Below are positions 1-5,879 of a stretch of 9,269 bases of DNA, in pieces. Made by a program: the position numbers and the translations under genes. Every line of letters starts with the position of its first letter. Within the stretch, counting starts at the first letter, position 1. The DNA comes from an uncultured Arenimonas sp. (GTDB taxonomy: Bacteria > Pseudomonadota > Gammaproteobacteria > Xanthomonadales > Xanthomonadaceae): the NCBI GenBank assembly GCA_946885815.1, contig CAMPHE010000054.1:1-9269 (forward strand). Reading direction: 5' to 3'. The notes under the pieces are model-generated. The model made no database searches and had not been told where the DNA came from. It saw only the letters and a list, made by a program, of their open reading frames with translations.

Positions 1-896
1 GGCTCCTCCTTGTCGACCTGCACCTTCTCCGGGCGCAGCGCGAGCGCGACTTCCTGCCCCTCGAACCCGGTGACGCCATGGCCGATGTAGGCCAGCCCTT
101 CCAGTGCCGGCGACTCGATCGTGACGAAATCCTTCTCGTCGTCGCGGATGCGGCCCTCGATCAGGTTCACCGAGCCGATGAACGACGCCGTGAAGCGGCA
201 GTTGGGCTGCTCGTAGATCTCGTCGGGCGTGCCGACCTGGCGGATGCGGCCGGCATCCATCACCGCGATGCGGTGCGCCATCGTCATCGCCTCTTCCTGG
301 TCGTGCGTGACCATCACGCAGGTGACGCCGAGCCGCTCGACGATGTTCACCAGCTCCAGCTGCATCTGCGAGCGCAGCTTCTTGTCGAGCGCGCCCATCG
401 GTTCGTCCAGCAGCAGCAGCTTCGGGCTGCGCGCCAGCGAACGCGCGAGCGCCACGCGCTGCTGCTGGCCGCCCGACAGCTGGTGCGGGCGGCGCTTCGC
501 GTATTTCTCCATCTGCACCAGCGCCAGCATCTCGTCGACGCGACGGGCGATGTCGGCCTTCGGCATGCGGTCCTGCTTCAGCCCGAAGGCGACGTTCTGC
601 GCGACCGACATGTGCGGGAACAGCGCATACGACTGGAACATCAGGTTGATAGGCCGCTCGTACGGCGGCAGCGGCACCAGGTCCTGCCCGTCGAGCACGA
701 TGCGCCCGCGCGTCGGCCGTTCGAAGCCGGCCAGACAGCGCAGGAGCGTCGACTTGCCGCAGCCCGAAGCGCCCAGCAGGGCGAAGATCTCGCCCCGCCG
801 GATCGCGAGGTCGACGTCGTCGACGGCGACGAAGCCGTCGAACTCCTTGCGCACCTCGTCGATGCGCAGGTAGTCGTCGCCGGCGACGGGCGTCAC
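1..896 (-). CDS. potG: Polyamine ABC transporter ATP-binding protein PotG/SpuF (3' end outside window)
   Basis: This is the ATPase subunit that powers polyamine import at the cytoplasmic face of the inner membrane. Reading leftward, 298 codons are visible and the frame is open to the window edge, so about 80 C-terminal residues are missing compared with E. coli PotG (about 377 aa). Visible motifs are Walker A GASGCGKST (residues 42-50), Q-loop Gln88 in MFQSYALFPHM, ABC signature LSGGQQQR (140-147), Walker B LLLLDEP (160-166) and the switch His198 in VTHDQEEAM. From about residue 285 the sequence ALRPEKV marks the start of the TOBE region. The chosen start is GTG at 896-894, which overlaps the upstream potF stop by 4 bases (GTGA), indicating translational coupling. 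The PPYERPIN segment before the Q-loop is typical of the Pot group. Permease genes would be expected next, beyond the left edge. Confidence 0.95.
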   Translation of the reverse strand, partial: MTPVAGDDYLRIDEVRKEFDGFVAVDDVDLAIRRGEIFALLGASGCGKSTLLRCLAGFERPTRGRIVLDGQDLVPLPPYERPINLMFQSYALFPHMSVAQNVAFGLKQDRMPKADIARRVDEMLALVQMEKYAKRRPHQLSGGQQQRVALARSLARSPKLLLLDEPMGALDKKLRSQMQLELVNIVERLGVTCVMVTHDQEEAMTMAHRIAVMDAGRIRQVGTPDEIYEQPNCRFTASFIGSVNLIEGRIRDDEKDFVTIESPALEGLAYIGHGVTGFEGQEVALALRPEKVQVDKEE

Positions 897-2056
897 TGGC
901 CGGTCTTCAGCGTCGTCCAGTGACGGGTGAACATCCGGTCCACGTCCGGCGGCAGCACCGCAAGCGTGAACAGGCCCTTCTGGGCCTCGGGCGTCGGGTA
1001 GATGCCCGGGTCGTCGAGCACTTCCTGGTCGACCATCGGCAGCGCGGCCTGGTTGCCGCTGGCGTACATCACGTAGTTCTGGATGCCCGCCATCACGTCG
1101 GGTCGCATCAGGTAATCGAGGAACACGTAGGCCTCGTCGACGTTCTTCGCGTCCTTCGGGATGGCCAGCATGTCGAACCACATCGGCGCGCCCTCCTTCG
1201 GGATCACGTAGGCGATGTCGACGCCCTTCTCCGCTTCCTCGGCGCGGTCCTGCGCCTGGATGATGTCGCCCGACCAGCCGATCGCGACGCAGATGTCGCC
1301 GTTGGCGAGGTCGTTGATGAACTGCGAGGAGTGGAAATAAGTGATGTGCGGACGCAGCGCCTGCAGCCGGTCCACCGCTTTCTGCACGACCGCCGGATCG
1401 AAGCTGTTGGGCTCCTCGCCGAGGTAGTTGAGCACGGGCGGGATGATCTCCGACGGCGTGTCCAGGAACGCGACACCGCAGCCCTTGAGCTTCTCCAGGT
1501 TCTCCGGCTCGAACACGAGCGCCCAGCTGTCCACCGGCGCGTCTTCGCCGAGTGCCTCGCGCACCTTCTCGACGTTGTAGCCGATGCCCGTCGTGCCCCA
1601 CAGGTACGGCAGCGAGTGCGTGTTGCCCGGGTCGTTCTGTGCCAGCGTGGCCATGATTTCCGGGTCGAGGTTGCCGAGGTTCGTCAGCCGCGACTTGTCC
1701 AGCGGCATGAACACGCCCGCCTGGATCTGCCGCGACAGGAAGGTGAGCGACGGCACGACGATGTCGTAGCCGGTGTTGCCGGCCATCAGCTTCGCCTCGA
1801 GCACCTCGTTCGAGTCGAACATGTCGTAGCGGACCTTGATGCCGGTTTCCTTCTCGAAGTTCGCCAGCGTGTCCTCGGCGATGTAGTCCGACCAGTTGTA
1901 GACGTTGAGCACGCGGTCGCCGTCGGTCGCGGCGGCGGTGGCGTCGGGCGGATCGGCCGCGTCGGGCGCGGTCGCGGCCGACGACGGATCGGAAGGTGGC
2001 GCGCCGCATCCGGCGGCGAGCAGGACCAGCAGCACGGCCAGTTTCGAAGGCTTCAT
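893..2056 (-). CDS. potF: Periplasmic polyamine-binding lipoprotein, PotF/SpuD/SpuE family
   Basis: This 387-residue solute-binding protein delivers polyamine to the Pot ABC importer. Residues 1-17 form a lipoprotein signal (hydrophobic stretch 6-15, AAGC with Cys17 as lipidation site). An Ala/Asp/Pro-rich linker follows to about residue 47, and then a full PotF-like domain. Residues matching the E. coli PotF pocket are WSDY (55-58), Ser103, Glu203, Trp261 and Asp264 in GWSGD, and Asp295. At the PotF Phe276 position this protein has Trp293, as PotD and SpuE do, so spermidine rather than putrescine may be the preferred ligand (inference). E. coli PotF has an ordinary cleaved signal peptide and is not lipidated. 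The start is supported by a strong GGGGAGA site at 2062-2068, 5 bases upstream. The stop overlaps the potG start. Only one binding-protein gene lies here, whereas the Pseudomonas locus has two. Confidence 0.95.
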   Translation of the reverse strand: MKPSKLAVLLVLLAAGCGAPPSDPSSAATAPDAADPPDATAAATDGDRVLNVYNWSDYIAEDTLANFEKETGIKVRYDMFDSNEVLEAKLMAGNTGYDIVVPSLTFLSRQIQAGVFMPLDKSRLTNLGNLDPEIMATLAQNDPGNTHSLPYLWGTTGIGYNVEKVREALGEDAPVDSWALVFEPENLEKLKGCGVAFLDTPSEIIPPVLNYLGEEPNSFDPAVVQKAVDRLQALRPHITYFHSSQFINDLANGDICVAIGWSGDIIQAQDRAEEAEKGVDIAYVIPKEGAPMWFDMLAIPKDAKNVDEAYVFLDYLMRPDVMAGIQNYVMYASGNQAALPMVDQEVLDDPGIYPTPEAQKGLFTLAVLPPDVDRMFTRHWTTLKTGQ

Positions 2057-2061
2057 CGCGA

Positions 2062-2068
2062 TCTCCCC
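2062..2068 (-). promoter_or_regulatory. Ribosome binding site of potF
   Basis: The minus strand reads GGGGAGA, followed by 5 bases and the ATG at 2056. This is the strongest Shine-Dalgarno match of the leftward unit. It fits the high expression usually needed for a binding protein relative to its transporter. Confidence 0.75.
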
Positions 2069-2097
2069 ATTTCGATGGTGCGGTGGTTGGCGCGGAC

Positions 2098-2113
2098 CCG
2101 GGCGGGCGCCCGG
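2098..2113 (-). other. GC-rich hairpin in the spuC-potF gap
   Basis: The minus strand reads CCGGGC-GCCC-GCCCGG, a perfect 6-bp all-GC stem with a 4-base loop, lying 19 bases after the spuC stop codon and about 30 bases before the potF ribosome binding site. No T-run follows it, so it does not look like an efficient intrinsic terminator. A role in protecting the upstream mRNA 3' end, or in setting different levels of the enzyme and transport parts of the transcript, is possible but only inferred. Confidence 0.5.
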
Positions 2114-2132
2114 ATGATAGTAGGTGGCGGTG

Positions 2133-3500
2133 TCAGGCGGCAGGCGTGCCCAGTTCCCGGGCCGTCTGGTCGAGCGTCTTCCAGGTCTTCTCGGCCAGTT
2201 CGTCGACCTGCGTGCGGTCGATCACCAGCGGCGGCGAAAGCAGCATCGCGTCGTTGGTGGCGCGCAGGATCAGCCCGTTGCGCAGCGCGATGTCGCGGCA
2301 CAGCGCGCCGACGCGGCCGCGGTCCGGGAAGTACGCGCGGCGGCGCTTGTCGGGCACGAGCTCCAGCGCGCCGACCATGCCGAGGATCCGCGCCTCGCCC
2401 ACCAGCGGATGCTCCGCGAGCTGCCGCCAGCGCTCGGCCAGGTACGGCCCGATGTCGTCGCGGCACCGCTCGACGATGCCCTCGTCCTGCAGGATGCGGA
2501 TGTTCTCCAGCGCCACCGCCGCGCACACCGGATGTCCGGAGTAGGTGTAGCCGTGCGCGAGCTCGCCGCCCCGGCTCGACAGCACGTCGGCGAGCCGGTC
2601 GTTGAACATCACCGCGCCCAGCGGGATGTAGCCGGACGTGATGCCCTTCGCGAGCGTCATGATGTCCGGCCGGAACCCGAAGGTCTGGCTGGCGAACCAT
2701 TCGCCGGTGCGGCCGAAGCCGGTGATCACCTCGTCGGCGACCAGCAGCACGTCGTGCCGCCGGCAGATCGCCTCGATTTCCTGCCAGTAGTTGCGCGGCG
2801 GGATGTAGACGCCGATCGCGCCCATCACCGGTTCGCCGATGAACGCGGCGACACGGTCGGCGCCGAGCTCCAGGATCCTGTCCTCGAGTCGCTGCGCGCA
2901 GCGCCGGCCGTACTCCAGCTCGTCGAGCTCGCCCTGCTCGGCGAACGGGTACGGCGGATCGATGTGGGCGATGTCCGGAATCGGCAGCCCGCCCTGCCGG
3001 TGCATGCCCTTCATGCCGCCGAGGCTGGCGCCGGCGACAGTGGAGCCGTGGTAACCGTCGTGCCGGCCGATGAAGATCGACTTCTCCGGCTTGCCCTGCA
3101 CCGCCCAGAAGTGGCGGACCATCCGCAGGATCGTGTCGTTGGCCTCCGACCCGGAATTGGTGAAGAACGCATGGTCCAGGTCGTGCGGCGTCAGCTCCGC
3201 GAGCTTCGCCGACAGGCGAACCGTCGGTTCGGTGGTGCACTGGAAGAAGCTGTTGTAGTACGCGAGCTGCGTCATCTGCTTCGCGGCGGCGGCACCCAGT
3301 TCGGGCCGACCGTAGCCGACGTTGACGCACCACAGGCCGGCGAACGCGTCGAGCAGGCGGTTGCCCTCCGCATCCCAGACGTAGCAGCCTTCGCCGCGCG
3401 TCAGGATGCGCGTGCCGCGCTTCGCGAGCGCCGCGTTGTCGTTGAACGGATGCAGGTGATGCGCCGCATCGAGCTTCTGCAGTTCGCGAATGTCCAGCAT
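2133..3500 (-). CDS. spuC: Putrescine/polyamine:pyruvate aminotransferase (class III, PLP)
   Basis: This 455-residue cytoplasmic PLP enzyme of the class III aminotransferases most resembles SpuC, which transfers the amino group of putrescine (and related diamines) to pyruvate, giving 4-aminobutanal and alanine. Fold landmarks are LLDAFAGLWCVNVGYG (49-64), the phosphate-binding SGSEAND (116-122), YHG (150-152), Glu223 in IGEPVMGA, DEVITGFGRTG with Asp256 contacting the pyridine nitrogen, and Schiff-base Lys285 in TLAKGITSGYIPLGA. Length is normal and no key residue is missing. The start ATG (3500-3498) has an AAGAGGG site 6 bases upstream (3507-3513). It sits between the spuB-type ligase and potF, the same order as in the Pseudomonas spu locus. 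A related omega-amino acid or beta-alanine:pyruvate specificity cannot be excluded from sequence alone, but the neighbours favour putrescine. Confidence 0.92.
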   Translation of the reverse strand: MLDIRELQKLDAAHHLHPFNDNAALAKRGTRILTRGEGCYVWDAEGNRLLDAFAGLWCVNVGYGRPELGAAAAKQMTQLAYYNSFFQCTTEPTVRLSAKLAELTPHDLDHAFFTNSGSEANDTILRMVRHFWAVQGKPEKSIFIGRHDGYHGSTVAGASLGGMKGMHRQGGLPIPDIAHIDPPYPFAEQGELDELEYGRRCAQRLEDRILELGADRVAAFIGEPVMGAIGVYIPPRNYWQEIEAICRRHDVLLVADEVITGFGRTGEWFASQTFGFRPDIMTLAKGITSGYIPLGAVMFNDRLADVLSSRGGELAHGYTYSGHPVCAAVALENIRILQDEGIVERCRDDIGPYLAERWRQLAEHPLVGEARILGMVGALELVPDKRRRAYFPDRGRVGALCRDIALRNGLILRATNDAMLLSPPLVIDRTQVDELAEKTWKTLDQTARELGTPAA

Positions 3501-3506
3501 GGAACG

Positions 3507-3513
3507 CCCTCTT
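3507..3513 (-). promoter_or_regulatory. Ribosome binding site of spuC
   Basis: The minus strand reads AAGAGGG, then 6 bases, then the ATG at 3500. It begins only 3 bases beyond the REP pair on the message, so folding of the repeat could influence access to this site (inference). Confidence 0.65.
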
Positions 3514-3516
3514 CAT

Positions 3517-3585
3517 GTCGGAGCGGCTTCAGCCGCGACCCGATGCAACGGTGCAAAGCCTTTCGCGCCCGAAGGCGCTCCTGCG
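3517..3585. repeat. Inverted pair of REP-like palindromic elements (BIME-like)
   Basis: Two related imperfect palindromes face each other across a short centre. The left unit, read on plus, is GGAGCGGCTTCAGCCGCGAC from 3520; its stem is GCGGCT/AGCCGC (3523-3528 with 3531-3536). The right unit, read on minus, is GGAGCGCCTTCGGGCGCGAA, with stem arms 3565-3569 and 3574-3578. The two 20-base cores differ at four positions. Two of these (7 and 14) are a compensatory G-C to C-G swap, which keeps the stem paired. A smaller TGCA-ACGG-TGCA dyad lies in the middle (3544-3555). The GGAGCG...CGCGA head and short loop match what I know of REP elements in Xanthomonadaceae and Pseudomonas, which are mobilised by RAYT transposases elsewhere in the genome. 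It fills most of the 93-bp spuB-spuC gap. Confidence 0.85.
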
Positions 3586-3593
3586 CGTTTCCC

Positions 3594-4979
3594 TCAGACG
3601 TTCAGCAGCAGGAACTCGCGTTCCCACGACGAGATCACCCGCAGGTACGTCTGGTGTTCCTTGTCCTTCACCGCGGTGTACGCCCGCACGAAGCGCTCGC
3701 CGAGCATCTCGCGCAGCGCCGGGCACCCGCGCAGCGCGGCGATCGCCTCCTCCAGCGACCGCGGCAGCGCATAGCCCTTGTCGTGCGCGCTGCCGCTGAG
3801 CGGTTCGGTGGGCTGCAGCTTCTCGACGATGCCGAGATAGCCGCAGGCGAGCGTCGCCGCCAGCGCGAGGTACGGGTTGACGTCCGAGCCGGCGAAACGG
3901 CTCTCGACGCGCGTGTTCTCCTCGGTGTCGAGCGGCACGCGCAACCCGCAGGTGCGGTTGTCGAAGCCCCAGTGCACGTTCTTCGGCGACACCTCGCCGA
4001 ACGCGAGCCGGCGGTACGAGTTCACGTTCGGCCCGAGCAGCGCCATCGCCGCCGGACCGTACTTCTGCAGGCCGCCGAGATAGTGCATGAAGGTCGCGCT
4101 GTGACGCCTGGCCTTGGTGCCGGCGAACACGTTGCGGCCGGCGCCGTCGACCAGGCTCTGGTGGATGTGCATCGAGCTGCCCGGCTCGTTCTCCATCGGC
4201 TTGGCGAGGAAGGTGGCGTAGATGCCGTGGCGCATCGCCGCCTCGCGCATCGTCCGCTTGAACAGGAACACCTGGTCGGCCCGCGACAGCGGATCGGCGT
4301 GGACGAAATTGACCTCCAGCTGCGCGGCGCCGGACTCGTGCACCAGCGTGTCGACGTCGAGCTCCATCGCCTCGCAGTAGTCGTACATCAGGTCGAGGAT
4401 CGGATCGAACTCGTTCACCGCGTCGATCGAATACGACTGCCTCGCCGTTTCCGGCCGGCCGTTGCGACCCGCCGGCGGCAGCAGCGGAAAATCGGGATCG
4501 GTATTGCGCTGCACGAGGAAGAATTCGAGCTCCGGCGCGATCACCGGCCGCAGGCCGAGCGCGTCGTAGCGCCCGAGCACGCGGCGCAGCACGTTGCGCG
4601 GCGCCAGCTCGTGCGGCTTGCCGTCCTTCGTGTAGCAGTCGTGGATGATCTGCGCGGTCGGCGCCTCCGCCCACGGCACGAGGCGCGCGGTGTCGGGGTC
4701 GGGCCGCAGCAGCATGTCGGAGTCGGACGGCGACACGAGGTCGTCGTACTCGTCGGGGTACTCGCCGGTCACCGTGGTCGCGAAGATGCCTTCCGGCAGC
4801 CGCGTGCCGTAGTCGTGCGAGAACTTCGCCGCCGGGATGATCTTGCCGCGCGCGTTGCCGGTGATGTCGGGCACGAGGCATTCGACTTCGGTGATGCGCT
4901 GTTCCTTCAGCCAGCGCTTCAGCGAGCTTTCCTGCTGCGCTTCGGCGCTGCGCTTCGGTTCGCGTTTTCGGGTCGCCAT
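3594..4979 (-). CDS. spuB: Gamma-glutamylpolyamine synthetase, glutamine-synthetase family (SpuB/PuuA type)
   Basis: This 461-residue cytoplasmic ligase has the glutamine-synthetase fold and is expected to join glutamate to putrescine or a longer polyamine using ATP, the first step of the gamma-glutamyl route. Catalytic positions by comparison with bacterial GS are Asp38 (near GNARGK), metal ligands Glu150 and Glu152 in PELEFF, Glu215, Glu222 in QLEVNF, His271 in MHIH, Arg323 in NSYRR, Arg342 and Arg347, and Glu359 and Arg361 in ESRFAGSDVNPYL. The Tyr adenylylation loop of true nitrogen-assimilation GS is not apparent near the C-terminus, which argues against housekeeping GlnA. Its ATG lies 2 bases after the spuA stop with no strong ribosome site, so it is probably translated by coupling. 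A separate paralogue faces it at 5880-7247. The exact amine (putrescine, spermidine, other) is not readable from sequence. Confidence 0.92.
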   Translation of the reverse strand: MATRKREPKRSAEAQQESSLKRWLKEQRITEVECLVPDITGNARGKIIPAAKFSHDYGTRLPEGIFATTVTGEYPDEYDDLVSPSDSDMLLRPDPDTARLVPWAEAPTAQIIHDCYTKDGKPHELAPRNVLRRVLGRYDALGLRPVIAPELEFFLVQRNTDPDFPLLPPAGRNGRPETARQSYSIDAVNEFDPILDLMYDYCEAMELDVDTLVHESGAAQLEVNFVHADPLSRADQVFLFKRTMREAAMRHGIYATFLAKPMENEPGSSMHIHQSLVDGAGRNVFAGTKARRHSATFMHYLGGLQKYGPAAMALLGPNVNSYRRLAFGEVSPKNVHWGFDNRTCGLRVPLDTEENTRVESRFAGSDVNPYLALAATLACGYLGIVEKLQPTEPLSGSAHDKGYALPRSLEEAIAALRGCPALREMLGERFVRAYTAVKDKEHQTYLRVISSWEREFLLLNV

Positions 4980-4981
4980 CG

Positions 4982-5749
4982 TCAGGGCCTGCGGTTAGCG
5001 CGTTCCCGGCAGGCTGCACCGAACGCATGGAAGATCGCCAGATAGAACGGATTGTCGGTCAGCCGCCACTCCGGATGCCATTGCACGCCGAGCAGGAACG
5101 GGCCGGGGGTGTCGTCGGCGCCCGGCACGAGGCTCACCGCCTCGACCAGGCCGTCGGGTGCGGTGGCCTCGACGCGCAGGCCGCGGCCGAGCGTCCGCAG
5201 CCCCTGGCCGTGCAGCGAGTTCACCCACTCCTCGTCGCGCCCGGAGAGACCCGCGAGCACCCCACCCGGCGCCAGCCGGACGGGATGCGACGGCGCGTAC
5301 TGCACGCCGAGCGGATCGGCCGTGTCCTCGCGATGGTCGTCGAACCCTTCCACCGCGTGCACCTGCGGATGCAGCGTGCCGCCGAGCGCCACGTTCACCT
5401 CCTGCAGCCCGCGACAGAGCGCCAGCATCGGGATCCGGCGTTCGATCGCCAGCCGCACGAGCGGCAGGGTGCTGGCGTCGCGCGCGGGATCGTTGAGATC
5501 GCCGTCGAGCACCGCACCGCCGTAATGGCGCGGTTCGATGTTGCTGTAGGCGCCGGTGAGCAGCAGGCCGTCGAGGTCGTCGAGCAGGGCCGACACGTCG
5601 AGCGGCGGCACCAGGGAGGGCACCATCAGCGGCAGCGCGCCGGCCCCGTCCACCACGGCCCGCAGGTACTTCTCCCCGACCGCCTGGAACGGGTGCGGCC
5701 CGATCTGCTTGCGATCCGACGGCAGTCCGACCAGCGGCGTGGGACGCAT
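4982..5749 (-). CDS. spuA: Gamma-glutamyl-gamma-aminobutyrate hydrolase (PuuD/SpuA, class I glutamine amidotransferase)
   Basis: This 255-residue cytoplasmic hydrolase of the Peptidase C26 / class I glutamine amidotransferase fold releases glutamate and GABA from gamma-glutamyl-GABA, the last step of the gamma-glutamyl putrescine route. The triad is visible: nucleophile Cys112 in ALCRGLQE, and His225 and Glu227 in GVQWHPEW. Other hallmarks shared with E. coli PuuD (254 aa) are LTGAYSNIEP (64-73), HREDTADPL (139-147), QYAPSHPV and VNSLHGQG (176-183). It is the first gene of the leftward unit. The ATG at 5749-5747 was chosen because it puts the conserved VGLPSDR strand at residues 7-13, as in relatives. 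An ATG at 5759 is out of frame. No strong ribosome site precedes it. A candidate promoter lies at 5777-5805. Confidence 0.93.
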   Translation of the reverse strand: MRPTPLVGLPSDRKQIGPHPFQAVGEKYLRAVVDGAGALPLMVPSLVPPLDVSALLDDLDGLLLTGAYSNIEPRHYGGAVLDGDLNDPARDASTLPLVRLAIERRIPMLALCRGLQEVNVALGGTLHPQVHAVEGFDDHREDTADPLGVQYAPSHPVRLAPGGVLAGLSGRDEEWVNSLHGQGLRTLGRGLRVEATAPDGLVEAVSLVPGADDTPGPFLLGVQWHPEWRLTDNPFYLAIFHAFGAACRERANRRP

Positions 5750-5776
5750 GGGGCGTCATCTCGAAGGGAGGCCCCG

Positions 5777-5805
5777 ACCTTACGCCCGCCGTTGCATTTC
5801 ATCAA
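5777..5805 (-). promoter_or_regulatory. Candidate sigma-70 promoter for the leftward spuA unit
   Basis: On the minus strand TTGATG (5805-5800) and TAAGGT (5782-5777) are separated by 17 bases, matching 4 of 6 and 3 of 6 consensus bases. This would place the transcript start near 5770 and give a short leader of about 20 bases before spuA. The spacing is ideal but the -10 box is weak, which would suit a unit that needs an activator or is held off by a repressor. Confidence 0.4.
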
Positions 5806-5823
5806 CACCAGCGATGAGGATTC

Positions 5824-5851
5824 TTTACGGATCGGGCCCCGGTGCTAGACT
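5824..5851 (+). promoter_or_regulatory. Candidate sigma-70 promoter for the rightward spuI-puuB unit
   Basis: TTTACG (5824-5829) and TAGACT (5846-5851) are separated by 16 bases, and a TG lies just before the -10 (TGCTAGACT), giving an extended -10 appearance. Transcription would start about 5858, leaving a leader of only around 20 bases ahead of the ATG at 5880. No clear Shine-Dalgarno sequence lies in that leader. The GTGCTAGACT form resembles promoters I associate with Xanthomonadaceae (recollection, untested). Confidence 0.45.
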
Positions 5852-5879
5852 CCCGCGCAATCCCGCGGATGCCCCGACC

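Larger units (their letters stand above)
5750..5879. promoter_or_regulatory. Divergent intergenic control region between spuA and spuI
   Basis: This is the only sizeable non-coding gap that separates oppositely transcribed genes, so both units are probably controlled from here. It is less GC-rich in its centre (about 5795-5830) than the flanking genes. Besides the two promoter candidates listed separately it holds a TCATC/GATGA dyad (5799-5803 and 5813-5817, 9-base spacer) that overlaps the leftward -35 candidate, and a GGGCCC palindrome (5834-5839). Either could be an operator, but I cannot match them to a known regulator site such as those of PuuR or PauR. Confidence 0.6.

Noticed and set aside
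408..422. CAGCAGCAGCAG trinucleotide run
   Set aside because: It encodes the Leu run of the Walker B strand in potG on the minus strand, so it is ordinary coding sequence.
2124..5045. Very long open frame on the plus strand (973 codons) opposite spuC and spuB
   Set aside because: It is a mirror of two clearly identified minus-strand genes in GC-rich DNA. The peptide is an Arg/Val/His/Asp-rich string without domain logic, and it runs through the REP pair.
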